A stretch of DNA of 64,000 nucleotides from Streptomyces sp. NBC_01314 (lineage in GTDB: Bacteria; Actinomycetota; Actinomycetes; Streptomycetales; Streptomycetaceae). The stretch is from positions 6,758,001 through 6,822,000 of the forward strand of contig NZ_CP108394.1 of the NCBI RefSeq assembly GCF_041435215.1, read 5' to 3'. The notes beneath the pieces were generated by a model. That model saw nothing but the letters and a program-made list of their open reading frames with translations, was not told the origin of the DNA and did not search any database. How positions within the stretch are numbered: the first letter of the stretch is position 1; every line of letters starts with the position of its first letter. The position numbers and the translations under genes are program-made. Positions 25,027 to 33,752 of this stretch are shown one piece after another.

Positions 25027-25842
25027 ATGGCGTCAACCCGGCCGGTAGCACTCGTGACAGGGGCCACATCGGGGATCGGCAAGGAGACGGCCCACGCCTT
25101 CGCCGCCGCGGGTTACGAGGTGGTCGGCACCGGCCGGAAGGCCTCCGGGCTCACCCCGCCCGCCGGTGTCACGTACCTCGATCTCGACGTGGGCAACGAC
25201 GACTCGGCCACCGCCGCGGTCGCAGAGGTGATCGACCGGTTCGGACGCATCGACGTCCTGGTCAACAACGCGGGCCTCGGCTCGGCGGGCGCCGTCGAGG
25301 AGAACTCCGTCGCCCAGGCCCAGAACGTCCTGAACATCAACGTCGTCGGTGTCATCCGCATGACCAAGGCCGTCCTGCCGCACATGCGCGCTCAGGGAGG
25401 CGGACGCGTCATCAACATCTCGTCCGTCCTCGGGGTCGCCCCCCAGCCCTTCATGGCCCTCTACGTCGCGGCGAAGCACGCCATCGAGGGCTACTCCGAG
25501 TCGCTGGACCACGAGGTCCGCGAGCACGGCGTCCGGGTCCTCCTCGTCCAGCCCGCCTACACCAAGACCAGCTTCGACACCAACGCCGCGCAGCCCGACA
25601 CCCCGCTGCCGCTGTACGCGGAGCGGCGGCGCATCTTCGACGAGGTCATGGCGGAGGCGATGGAGGCCGGCGACGACCCCGCCGTCGTCGCCAAGGTGAT
25701 CGTCACCGCGGCCACCGACAAGAAGCCGAAGCTGCGCTACGCCGCCGGCCCGCTGGCCTCACGCGTCACCACCGCGCGCCGCCTCGTCCCCGCCGGAGCG
25801 TTCGACAAGCAGATCCGCAAGAGCAACCGCCTGCCCGGCTGA
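25027..25842 (+). CDS. Short-chain dehydrogenase/reductase
   Basis: A 271-residue classical SDR with cofactor motif TGATSGIG (11-18), NNAG (80-83), catalytic serine in INISSV (S132/S133) and the YxxxK pair Y146/K150. ATG at 25027 has AAGGAG six bases before it, preferred over an ATG at 25006. It reduces or oxidises a carbonyl/alcohol using NAD(P)H; the length and the LxYxxAKHAIEG context fit the broad-substrate type often found next to TetR regulators. It is preceded by tandem operator-like repeats. Substrate not determinable. Confidence 0.9.
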   Translation: MASTRPVALVTGATSGIGKETAHAFAAAGYEVVGTGRKASGLTPPAGVTYLDLDVGNDDSATAAVAEVIDRFGRIDVLVNNAGLGSAGAVEENSVAQAQNVLNINVVGVIRMTKAVLPHMRAQGGGRVINISSVLGVAPQPFMALYVAAKHAIEGYSESLDHEVREHGVRVLLVQPAYTKTSFDTNAAQPDTPLPLYAERRRIFDEVMAEAMEAGDDPAVVAKVIVTAATDKKPKLRYAAGPLASRVTTARRLVPAGAFDKQIRKSNRLPG

Positions 25843-25861
25843 CATCCCGGCGGGCCGCACG

Positions 25862-25923
25862 GGGCGCCGACGACATCCCTGTCCGGCCTCAAGGGCGCCG
25901 ACGACACCCCCGTCCGGCCTCAA
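25862..25923 (+). repeat. 31-base tandem duplication
   Basis: Two 31-base units (25862-25892 and 25893-25923), each beginning GGGCGCCGACGAC and ending CCGGCCTCAA, differ at two positions. A third copy starts (GGGCG) and stops. It lies between the SDR and the secreted-protein gene. Confidence 0.8.
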
Positions 25924-26030
25924 GGGCGTGGCTTCCCCCCGAGTGTCTCTGATGTACCCGACATCACCGGCAGCTCCGATCTTCCCGAATGTCCACTGAT
26001 CAGTAACTCATTGCTTTACCGAGGAGAGTC

Positions 26031-27116
26031 ATGCAGCAGCAACGTCAGCAGACGGCCCGGCGCAGTGCGTCGAGCGCAAGGCGTTTTCTGAGGAAGAACG
26101 TCGGGATCGCGTTGGCGGTCACCGCGACGGCGGCCGTCCTGGTCTCGGCGCCGTCCGCATCCGCGGGAACGGGACACTCGTATCGTGGCGGATCTGTTGT
26201 CACCGACGTGACGACCGTGGCGAAGTTCGACTTCGCCGCCGGCGAGATCCCCGAGAACATCACCGCCAACCCCGACGGTTCGGTGACCCTGTCCATGCTC
26301 GGCAGCTGCGCGGTGTGCGAGCGCACCCACGGGCCGCAGCTGATGCGTATCTCCGCGTCCGGACAGCGCACGGTGCTGGCCACCGGGCAGGTGGGTGAAG
26401 CGATCAGCGGCAACACCCGTGGCAGTGACGGCACCGTCTACTACAGCGTGTGGGCCCCGGGCAACGCGGCCAGGAACGGCGTGTACAAGCTGCTTCCGGA
26501 CGGTACCCCTGAGCGCATCGCCGCTCTGGCCCCCGACTCGGGCCCCAACGGGCTGGCCGTCGACGCGGCCGGACGCACCCTCTACATCGCGGACAGCCTG
26601 AAGGGCACCATCTGGTCCGTTCCCGTCTCGGGCGGATCGGTGACCCCTTGGCTGACCGATGCCGCTCTCGCGCCGGTGCCGACCGAAGCCCTGCCGATCG
26701 GCGCCAACGGACTCCGGTTCCACAACGGCGCCCTGTGGGCCACCAACTTCAACAAGGGCACCCTGCTGCGGATCCCGGTCACCGGCGCCGGCGCGGCCGG
26801 TCCCATCCGCCAGGTCACCGGCGGCCTGCCCAACATCGACGACATCAGCTTCCTGACCCCCCGCTCCGATGTGGTGTTCGCGGCGCAGAACGGCTCCTCC
26901 TCGAACAACGGTCCGGACAGGGTCGTGGTGATCTACCCGAACGGCACCTACAAGCCCGTCCTGACCAGCGCGGACGGACTCGCCTCGCCCTCCGCCACCG
27001 CGGTCCGCGGCGACCGGCTGTACATCACCGACGGCGGGGTCCCCGAGCCCCACGACGCGAAACTGCAGACCGCCAGGATCAACTTCCCCGCTCTCCTCGC
27101 GGGCGCGGCACACTGA
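26031..27116 (+). CDS. Secreted SMP-30/gluconolactonase-like beta-propeller protein
   Basis: A 361-residue exported protein. The first ~46 residues are a long signal peptide: a basic stretch to RKNVG, a hydrophobic core ALAVTATAAVLVSA and an ASAG cleavage site. The rest shows repeated beta-propeller blades of the SMP-30/LRE type, for example PDSGPNGLAVDAAGRTLYIADS and ALWATNFNKGTLLRI. ATG at 26031 has GAGGAGAGTC ahead. Such proteins are extracellular lactonases or binding proteins; catalytic metal residues cannot be assigned by eye. It is followed by a strong hairpin and then a TetR gene. Confidence 0.8.
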   Translation: MQQQRQQTARRSASSARRFLRKNVGIALAVTATAAVLVSAPSASAGTGHSYRGGSVVTDVTTVAKFDFAAGEIPENITANPDGSVTLSMLGSCAVCERTHGPQLMRISASGQRTVLATGQVGEAISGNTRGSDGTVYYSVWAPGNAARNGVYKLLPDGTPERIAALAPDSGPNGLAVDAAGRTLYIADSLKGTIWSVPVSGGSVTPWLTDAALAPVPTEALPIGANGLRFHNGALWATNFNKGTLLRIPVTGAGAAGPIRQVTGGLPNIDDISFLTPRSDVVFAAQNGSSSNNGPDRVVVIYPNGTYKPVLTSADGLASPSATAVRGDRLYITDGGVPEPHDAKLQTARINFPALLAGAAH

Positions 27117-27125
27117 CCCGACCAG

Positions 27126-27159
27126 GGCGGCAGCCGGGGCGCACGCCCCGGCTGCCGCC
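27126..27159. terminator. GC-rich 15-bp hairpin between the propeller and tetR genes
   Basis: GGCGGCAGCCGGGGC (27126-27140) is perfectly complementary to 27145-27159, with a GCAC loop. It starts nine bases after the stop of the secreted protein gene and ends before the tetR ribosome binding site. Confidence 0.7.
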
Positions 27160-27177
27160 GCGACGGAGGAACACCCA

Positions 27178-27765
27178 GTGCGGTACACGAAAGAACACAA
27201 GCACGAGACACGGCAGCGGATCATCACGACGGCCGGCCGCCGGCTCAAGCGCAACGGCATCGACGGCTCCGGAGTCGCCACGCTCATGAAGGACGCGGGG
27301 CTGACCAACGGCACCTTCTACGCCTACTTCGACTCCAAGGACGAACTCATCGCCACCGCGGTCGCCGACCAGATGCGCGCACAGCACGCGAACATCGTCG
27401 CGCAGGCGGCACCCGGCCGCGCCGGCCTCGAACAGATCATTCGCTGGTACTTCTCCCCCGAACAGCGCGACAGCGTCGAGGACGGCTGCCCCAACGCCGC
27501 CCTGCTCGACGAGATCGCACGCTCCACGGACCCCACCAGACAGGCATACACCGACGGCGCACTGGTCCTCATCGACGGCTTCGCCGCCCGCCTGGCACCC
27601 CACGATCCGCCATCGGCACGTCTGAAGTCACTCAGCCTCCTCGGCATGATGGCCGGGACGCTGCAGCTCTCCCGCGCCCTGACCGACCGCCAACTCGCGG
27701 ACAGACTCCTCGAACAGGGCATCCGCAATGCCCTCGCACTGCTGGATGCCGAACAGCACGACTGA
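27178..27765 (+). CDS. TetR-family transcriptional regulator
   Basis: A 195-residue repressor: N-terminal helix-turn-helix RRLKRNGIDGSGVATLMKDA with the typical TNGTFYAYFDSKDELI recognition region (residues ~40-56), then an all-helical ligand domain. GTG at 27178 has GGAGGAACACCCA before it. Proteins with the FYAYF.SKDEL pattern and a CPNAALLDEI segment belong to the broad group controlling stress-linked oxidoreductases. Candidate targets are the neighbouring SDR, propeller protein and esterase; the tandem TACGAACGTA site before the SDR is one possible operator. Confidence 0.88.
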   Translation: MRYTKEHKHETRQRIITTAGRRLKRNGIDGSGVATLMKDAGLTNGTFYAYFDSKDELIATAVADQMRAQHANIVAQAAPGRAGLEQIIRWYFSPEQRDSVEDGCPNAALLDEIARSTDPTRQAYTDGALVLIDGFAARLAPHDPPSARLKSLSLLGMMAGTLQLSRALTDRQLADRLLEQGIRNALALLDAEQHD

Positions 27766-28091
27766 TCGGCTTCAGCCGGTGACCTGTGTTCCATGACCGG
27801 GACATCGGGACATCGGTGATCCCGGCCCGACGGGATTCCGATGAAGATCACCCCGGCGGGGTCTGCCACACCGATGGACCGGCCCGCCGAGGCGACCTTC
27901 CCTTCCCCCGCCCACGTCAAGACTCGGGCTCTTCCTCCATCCACAGAGGAGCCGGGCCTGCTCAAGCGCCGCCCATTGCCGTGACCCGCACCGACCGGAG
28001 CAGCACCTGGCCGTTGCCGTACATCGTCGACGGCAGCGGATCAGCACGCTCGCGGCAGTACCGCCGACCCACCGCCCCAGAGGAGTCCTCC
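27766..28091. other. 326-base gap before the esterase gene
   Basis: No gene recognised. A short direct repeat GGGACATC appears twice near 27800-27815. The esterase promoter presumably lies here, but no clear -35/-10 pair was found. Confidence 0.4.
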
Positions 28092-29609
28092 ATGAGCATC
28101 ACCAGCCGCCCCGAGGCCCAGGTCGGTGGCGGGACCGTGCGTGGCCGCAGTGAGGACGGCCTCGTCGTTTTCCGCGGCATACCCTTCGCCCAGCCACCAG
28201 TCGGCGAACAGCGTTTCGCGGCGCCCCAGCCCGTGCTGCCGTGGGACGGGGTGCGTGAGGCCGCTGCCTACGGGCCCCCGCCGCCACAGTCCTCCGCATT
28301 CGGGCTCATCCCGCCCTGGGAGGGCGGCGAGGATCACGAGTGGCTGACGGTGAACGTATGGTCCCCCGCCTACGGCAGTGCACCCGCGGCGGCCCTGCCG
28401 GTCATGGTGTGGATCTACGGCGGTGCCTTCCTGGCCGGGCATGCGGGTCAGCCCGACTACGACGGGGCTACGCTGGCCGCGCAGGGCGTGGTCGTCGTGA
28501 CACTGAACTACCGCTTGGGCATGGAGGGTTTCGCGCAGATCGAGGGTGCGTCGGCCAACCGGGGGCTGCTCGACCAGGTCGCCGCGCTGGAATGGGTGCG
28601 GGACAACATCGCCGCGTTCGGCGGCGACCCGGACCGGGTGGCCGTCTTCGGCGAGTCCGCCGGGGCCGCCTCGATCGCCGCGCTGCTGGCCATGCCCCGG
28701 GCCGCCGGACTGTTCCGGCGGGCGATCACGCAGAGCGCGTCGAGCACCTTCTTCTCCCCGGAACTGGCCGACGACATCGCCGTCGCGTGCGCCGCCGAAC
28801 TCGGGCTGCGGCCGACACTGGCCGATCTCTCCTCCGTCGATCCGACCGCGCTGGCCGCGGCGGGCGACGCGGTGGCCGCGAAGATGGCCCAGTACGAGGA
28901 CCGCTGGGGGCCGGTGGCGCACACCGTGACTCCCTTCTCTCCGGTCGTCGACGGGGAGATCCTGCCGACCGACCCGTGGCAGGCGATCGCCGCCGGCTCG
29001 GCGCGCGACATCGACCTGGTCGTCGGTCACAACCGCGAGGAGTACCGGCTGTTCATCGCCCAGGCCGGACAGCTCGGCCGGATCACCGACGAACAGGCGA
29101 CGGCTGTCCTGCGGGGTCTTGCACCGCGACCCGAGGTGGAGGCGGCATACCGGGCCCGCGGCTACGCGGCCGGTGAGCTGTACGAGCGGATCTACTCCGA
29201 CTGGCTGTTCGACATGCCCAGCCTGCACCTGGCCGAAGCGCACGCCACCGCCGGCGGCCGGTCCTACCTCTACCGGCTGAACTGGTCGGCCCCGGCCTTC
29301 GGCGGCGCGTTCGGAGCCTGCCACGCGCTGGACATCGGACTGGTTTTCGGCAACCTGAGCGCAGGACTGAGCACCCTCTTGATCGGTGAGCAGCCACCCG
29401 CCGACGCGGTGGCCCTTTCCCAGTGGATGCGCTCCGCGTGGACGGCCTTCGCCACCACCGGCACCCCCGGCTGGCCCGAGTACGACACCGAACAGCGCCT
29501 CACCCAGCTCATCGACACCGAAGGCCGCGTCACGCCCTACCCGGCCGAAACCACCCGCCGTATCTGGGCGGACCACACCTTCAACGCCCTTCCGCTACGC
29601 CCGGCCTGA
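28092..29609 (+). CDS. Type B carboxylesterase
   Basis: A 505-residue esterase of the PnbA/cholinesterase family: GIPFAQPPVGEQRF near 29-42, oxyanion motif IYGGAF (108-113), ALEWVRDNIAAFGGDP, nucleophile S189 in VFGESAG, and a C-terminal histidine region around GACHALDIGLVFG. No export signal. ATG at 28092 has AGAGGAG before it. It hydrolyses carboxylic esters in the cytoplasm; bacterial relatives are promiscuous. It is followed by a DoxX-like membrane protein on the same strand after 141 bases. Confidence 0.92.
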   Translation: MSITSRPEAQVGGGTVRGRSEDGLVVFRGIPFAQPPVGEQRFAAPQPVLPWDGVREAAAYGPPPPQSSAFGLIPPWEGGEDHEWLTVNVWSPAYGSAPAAALPVMVWIYGGAFLAGHAGQPDYDGATLAAQGVVVVTLNYRLGMEGFAQIEGASANRGLLDQVAALEWVRDNIAAFGGDPDRVAVFGESAGAASIAALLAMPRAAGLFRRAITQSASSTFFSPELADDIAVACAAELGLRPTLADLSSVDPTALAAAGDAVAAKMAQYEDRWGPVAHTVTPFSPVVDGEILPTDPWQAIAAGSARDIDLVVGHNREEYRLFIAQAGQLGRITDEQATAVLRGLAPRPEVEAAYRARGYAAGELYERIYSDWLFDMPSLHLAEAHATAGGRSYLYRLNWSAPAFGGAFGACHALDIGLVFGNLSAGLSTLLIGEQPPADAVALSQWMRSAWTAFATTGTPGWPEYDTEQRLTQLIDTEGRVTPYPAETTRRIWADHTFNALPLRPA

Positions 29610-29750
29610 CCATCCGCCGACGCGAGAGCGAGGCCTGGCCGCCTCCACACAATGCCCCGGACATGAGGCAGTTCACATGACCGCGGCTCATCCTTGTCGC
29701 CCTGAATTCCCGGACCGATCGACGGTCCCCTTCTCCCTACGGAGCTCTCC

Positions 29751-30101
29751 GTGTTCATCGCCTATGTCGTCCTCGCTGTCGTGCTGTCCCTGCTGCTGGT
29801 CTTCTCCGCCGTTCCCGACTTCACCCGGGACCCGAAGATCACAGAGGGGCTCAAGGCACTCGGGGTGCCCGACAACTGGTTCCTGCCGCTCGGCCTGGTC
29901 AAGATCGCGGGCGCTCTGGGGCTGCTGGCCGGCATCGTCTTCCGACCGTTGGGCATCGCGGCGGCGATCGGTGTCGTCCTGTACTTCCTGGGCGCCGTGA
30001 TCACGCACCTCCGTGGAGGCGACAAGAAGGGAAGCGCCACCCCGGCCGCCATCATGCTCTTTGCCGTGGCGCCGCTGGTACTGGGGTTCGCGACGGTCTG
30101 A
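29751..30101 (+). CDS. DoxX-family small membrane protein
   Basis: A 116-residue protein with four predicted membrane helices: about 3-20, 45-63, 67-88 and 98-114. The ITEGLKALGVPDNWFLPLG region between helices 1 and 2 is typical of DoxX-like proteins. GTG at 29751 with a weak GGAG. Such proteins are linked to redox or thiosulfate metabolism in some organisms but mostly have no known role. Its stop codon is followed within 20 bases by a pentanucleotide tandem repeat. Confidence 0.75.
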   Translation: MFIAYVVLAVVLSLLLVFSAVPDFTRDPKITEGLKALGVPDNWFLPLGLVKIAGALGLLAGIVFRPLGIAAAIGVVLYFLGAVITHLRGGDKKGSATPAAIMLFAVAPLVLGFATV

Positions 30102-30118
30102 TCGTGCTCCACGCTCGC

Positions 30119-30183
30119 GACCGGACCGGACCGGACCGGACCGGACCGGACCGGACCAGACCAGACCGGACCAGACCAGACCG
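30119..30183 (+). repeat. Pentanucleotide tandem repeat (GACCG/GACCA)
   Basis: Thirteen units of five bases, the first seven GACCG and the rest a mixture of GACCA and GACCG. It starts 18 bases after the doxX-like stop. The remaining sequence up to 30357 shows no gene. Confidence 0.9.
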
Positions 30184-30357
30184 GCTCACGATCACACGGC
30201 GCAGCCACTGCCAGGCCCGCCATCCCGGCATCGAGAGACGCGCCAGCGGCCGGTCTGCCGGACAGCCTCGTCGGACCGCACCCCGAACACGGGAGGGCGG
30301 ACTGCCCGGAAGCACCCCGCAGACGAAGCCCCATCAGATCGGCGACCTCGGCTAGAA

Positions 30358-30373
30358 AGTGATCTACATCACT
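30358..30373 (+). promoter_or_regulatory. Crp-like palindrome upstream of the lyase-like gene
   Basis: AGTGAT-CTAC-ATCACT is a perfect inverted repeat and contains GTGA-N6-TCAC, the core of Crp/Fnr-type sites. It is about 150 bases before the start of the aromatic-lyase-like gene, in an AT-rich patch. A TATAGG box at about 30453 could be part of the promoter. Confidence 0.5.
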
Positions 30374-30520
30374 ATTGTTGGGCTCCGCGCTCCCATTTCC
30401 AGCGTCCGTTCTCATCGCCCATTCTCCCGACCGGGATCTCTTGCCCGGCCTGTATAGGCTCATGCAGAGTTCTCGGTGTCTGAATATTCGGTGTCTGGTC
30501 GGGGCTGGAGGCTGCGGGTG

Positions 30521-32140
30521 ATGTCCTCTCGGATCGTGGGCGAGTCGAACGCCCCCGCCGTGGCCGTGGCGGCGGCTCCGGCCGGTCTCGTCGTCCTCGA
30601 CGGGTACGCCGTCGGTGTCGCCGACGTCGTACGGCTCGCCGACGGAACCGCGCGGCCAGTGCCCGGCAGTGAGGCGATGCGGCGGGTCGAGGAGTCCTGG
30701 GACGCGGCCCGGCAGATCGCGGCGACCGGACGTGTGTACGGCCGCTCCACCGGTGTCGGCGCCAACCGCAGTGAGGACGTACCCACCGAAGCCGCCGCCG
30801 AGCACGGTCTGCGGCTGCTGCGCAGCCACGCCGGAGCCATCGGGGAGGAACTGCCCGCCCGCCAGGTACGGGCCATGCTCGCCGTACGCGCCAACCAACT
30901 GCTCGCCGGCGGCGCCGGACTCCGGCCGAGCGTGGTCACGGCGCTCTGCGAGGCGCTGGCGAGCGGGGCGTACCCCGTGGTGAACGAGTTCGGGTCGGTC
31001 GGCACGGGCGACATCGCGGCGCTGGCCCAGATGGGGCTGGCGTTGGCGGGCGAGCACCCGTGGCGGGGGCCGGGAGCGGGGACAGGGGCGGGGTCGGGGT
31101 CGGGAGACGAGGCCGGGGTGCGGGTCGAGTCCGGCCTCGGTGCTCCCGAGGCGCAGCCGCTCGACAACAACGACGCCCTCGCACTGATCAGCAGCAACGC
31201 GCTCACGCTCGGACAGGCCGCACTCGCGCTGCACGAGCTGCGGGGGCTGATCGCCGCCACCCAGGTCGTCGCCGCGCTGTCGCTGCTCGCCGTGGACGGC
31301 TCGCACGAGCCGTACGCGGCGCCCGTGCACCTCGCGCGCCCCCACCGGGGGTCGAGCGAAGTGGCCCGGCGCATGCGGGAGTTGATCGGGGCGTCCGACC
31401 GGCCCACGCCCCCGCTGGGCCGGATCCAGGACCCGTACGGCTTCCGGTGTCTGCCGCAGATCCACGGGCCCGCGCTGGACGCGGCGGACGCGCTGCAGGG
31501 CGTCCTGGAGGTCGAGATCAACGCGGCGGCGGAGAATCCGCTGATCTGCCCCGAGGACATGGCCGCCTACCACCACGGCGGCTTCTACCAGGCACAACTC
31601 GCCCTCGCCCTGGACCACTTCAGACTCGCCGTGACACAGGTGGCCCGGCTGTCGACCTCCCGGCTCTCCTCGCTCAACGAGCCCGCGTACACCCGGCTGC
31701 GCCCCTTCCTGGCCGATCAGGAGCCCGCCTCGTCCGGCGTGATGATCCTGGAGTACGCCGCCGGGGCCGCCCTCGGTGACCTGCGGGCCTTCTCCGCGCC
31801 CGCGTCGCTCGGCCACGCTGTACTCTCCCGGGGCGTCGAGGAACAGGCCAGCTTCGCCTCACTCGCCGCACGGCAGACTTTGCGGGCGTGCAACGCGTAC
31901 CGGCTCGTCGTCGGCTGCGAACTCGTCGCCGCGGTAAGGGCCTTGCGCCAGCGGGACCTGCGGCCGGATCCGGAACTGCCCGTCGGGCGGGCGCTGGAAC
32001 TGGCCGAGACCGTGCTCGACACGGACCCGGCCGACCGGCCGCTGACGGCGGACGTGAACGCGGCGGCCGTACTGCTCGATCGGTTCACCGAGATCTGGAC
32101 GGACGTCCAGGCGGACCCGCGGAGGGGGAGCGCGTCATGA
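30521..32140 (+). CDS. Histidine/phenylalanine ammonia-lyase family protein with non-canonical cofactor triad
   Basis: A 539-residue PF00221-type protein. Most family landmarks are present: the catalytic tyrosine in VYGRSTGVG (Y73), LLRSHAG (99-105), LDNNDALALISSNALTLG near 214-231 and QDPYGFRCLPQIHG. The MIO-forming Ala-Ser-Gly is not: where family members read GSVGASGDLAPLA this protein reads GSVGTGDIAALA, one residue shorter, giving G161-T162-G163. A Gly/Ser-rich insertion follows (~183-207). It is therefore either a lyase using an unusual triad or a family member with another function; it is not the ordinary hutH. The stop overlaps the RpiR gene start. Confidence 0.8.
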   Translation: MSSRIVGESNAPAVAVAAAPAGLVVLDGYAVGVADVVRLADGTARPVPGSEAMRRVEESWDAARQIAATGRVYGRSTGVGANRSEDVPTEAAAEHGLRLLRSHAGAIGEELPARQVRAMLAVRANQLLAGGAGLRPSVVTALCEALASGAYPVVNEFGSVGTGDIAALAQMGLALAGEHPWRGPGAGTGAGSGSGDEAGVRVESGLGAPEAQPLDNNDALALISSNALTLGQAALALHELRGLIAATQVVAALSLLAVDGSHEPYAAPVHLARPHRGSSEVARRMRELIGASDRPTPPLGRIQDPYGFRCLPQIHGPALDAADALQGVLEVEINAAAENPLICPEDMAAYHHGGFYQAQLALALDHFRLAVTQVARLSTSRLSSLNEPAYTRLRPFLADQEPASSGVMILEYAAGAALGDLRAFSAPASLGHAVLSRGVEEQASFASLAARQTLRACNAYRLVVGCELVAAVRALRQRDLRPDPELPVGRALELAETVLDTDPADRPLTADVNAAAVLLDRFTEIWTDVQADPRRGSAS

Positions 32141-32997
32141 GCGCGGACAAGGGCACGGGTGTGACGGACAGTCCCGCCGCGCGGCTGCAGGCGCTCTTCG
32201 AGGGCCACCGGCTGACACCCACGCAGCGGCGCATCGCCCACAGCATGGTGCGGCGGGCGGCCGACGTGGCGTTCCTGTCGAGCGTGGAGCTGGCGGAACT
32301 GGCCGGGGTCAGCCAGCCGTCCGTGACGCGCTTCGCGGTGGCGCTGGGCTTCGACGGCTACCCGGCGCTGCGCAGGCATCTGCGGGACGTCGCGCCCGCC
32401 GAGCCGGCCCTGGACACCACCGCGTACAACGAGTACCAGCAGGCCGTCGAGGCCGAGATCGAGAACCTGCGGCATCTGGCCGAGGTGCTCGCCGACCCCG
32501 GCCCGGTGGCACGGGCCGGGCGACTGCTCGCCGCCTCCCGCCCGCTGCCGGTGCTCGGACTGCGGGCCGCGGCCTCCCAGGCCTACGGCTTCGCCTACTT
32601 CGCCGCCAAGGTCCACCCCGACGTACGCCTGCTGCACGAGGGCGGCAGCATGCTCCACGACCGCGTCGACGCGGCCGTACGGGCCGGCGCGACCGCCCTG
32701 CTCTGCTTCGCGCTGCCCCGGCATCCGCGTGAGGTCGTCGAGACCCTGGCGTACGCGAAGGAGGCGGGGCTCTTCGTCGTCACCGTGGCCGACTCCGCGT
32801 TCGCTCCCGTCGCCAAGGTCTCCGACCTGCTGCTGCCCGCCGCCGTCGGCACCGGGCTCGCCTTCGACACCGCCTGCGCCCCGATGCTCCTGGGCCGGGT
32901 GCTCCTGGAGGCCATGTGCGACGACCTGCCGGAGGCACAGGCCCGGCTGGAGGAGTTCGACGCGAAGGCCGCGCAGCGGAGCCTGTTCGTGGAGTAG
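32137..32997 (+). CDS. RpiR/MurR-family transcriptional regulator with SIS domain
   Basis: A 286-residue regulator. The N-terminal RpiR helix-turn-helix is seen in VELAELAGVSQPSVTRFAVA (about 50-69) with ALGFDGYPALRRHLR, and residues ~120-270 form a SIS sugar-phosphate-binding fold. ATG at 32137 overlaps the stop of the lyase-like gene (ATGA) with GGAGG upstream, so the two are co-expressed, suggesting it senses a metabolite of that enzyme. Most RpiR proteins respond to phosphosugars; an amino-acid-derived ligand would be atypical. Confidence 0.88.
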   Translation: MSADKGTGVTDSPAARLQALFEGHRLTPTQRRIAHSMVRRAADVAFLSSVELAELAGVSQPSVTRFAVALGFDGYPALRRHLRDVAPAEPALDTTAYNEYQQAVEAEIENLRHLAEVLADPGPVARAGRLLAASRPLPVLGLRAAASQAYGFAYFAAKVHPDVRLLHEGGSMLHDRVDAAVRAGATALLCFALPRHPREVVETLAYAKEAGLFVVTVADSAFAPVAKVSDLLLPAAVGTGLAFDTACAPMLLGRVLLEAMCDDLPEAQARLEEFDAKAAQRSLFVE

Positions 32998-33121
32998 GCG
33001 GCCCTTTTGACCGGGTGGGGTTCCCGGTGCCCGGTTCCCGATTTCTCAGGCGCGTTTCACGTTCGCTGGCTATCGTGCCCGCGACTGTCGTACACCTGGG
33101 GATTACGGGAGGCGGGGAAGC

Positions 33122-33691
33122 GTGGCGCGCGGAGGGCAGGGGCTTGCTCGGGTGGCCGTCGTGGTGCGGGCCGGGGCGGCGCCGTTGTGGTGGCTGGGAG
33201 TGGTCGCGGCCGGGGTCGGCGTACTGCCGCCGGGGCTGACCGGGCGGCGGATCGGGGTGCTGGCCGGGGCGGTGCTGTTCATCGTCGCCGCCGGCGCGGT
33301 GGCGTGGGCGCGGCGCGGCCGGTATCTCGTACCGGCGCGCGCAGCCGTGCGCGCCGGGAAGCACGATGCCCTCCAGGACCGTGCCGTGACCCTCCGCAAC
33401 TGGCGCCGGGGCCACCGATGGTGGCTGCTGCTCGGTTTCGCGGCCGCCCTGGGCTCGTCCTTCGCGCTTCCCGCGGCGGGCGGCATGCTCCTCGCCGGAC
33501 TCGGCACCGGCCTCCGCCTCAAGGCGGCCTGGCTCGGCCGCCAGGAACTCACCACCGGCCGGCTCCTGTGGGCCCGTGTGGACTGGCTGTCCGGGCGGGG
33601 CGGCCGGCCGACGGGGAAGCGGGTGGCCGGGTACCGGGTCACCGGTCTCGGCGCGGGCGACGCGGCGCCCGGAGGCGGTCCGCGGAAGTAG
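33122..33691 (+). CDS. Hypothetical membrane protein
   Basis: A 189-residue protein with four hydrophobic segments: about 12-33, 43-60, 100-115 and 118-132, separated by a basic loop (RRGRYLVPARAAVRAGKH). No known domain recognised. GTG at 33122 with GGGGAAG upstream. It stands alone between the RpiR gene and a convergent lipoprotein gene. Confidence 0.6.
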   Translation: MARGGQGLARVAVVVRAGAAPLWWLGVVAAGVGVLPPGLTGRRIGVLAGAVLFIVAAGAVAWARRGRYLVPARAAVRAGKHDALQDRAVTLRNWRRGHRWWLLLGFAAALGSSFALPAAGGMLLAGLGTGLRLKAAWLGRQELTTGRLLWARVDWLSGRGGRPTGKRVAGYRVTGLGAGDAAPGGGPRK

Positions 33692-33752
33692 GGCCGCTCG
33701 GCGGTCCTCTGCGGTGTGGGCTCGCGACCGATTCTCAGAGCTCAAAGGCTTT

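Noticed and set aside
30119..30183. Possible CRISPR array
   Set aside because: The unit is five bases long with no spacers and there are no cas genes; it is a simple tandem repeat.
30521..32140. Calling this gene hutH
   Set aside because: The Ala-Ser-Gly triad is missing, it is far from the hut operon and is coupled to an RpiR regulator.
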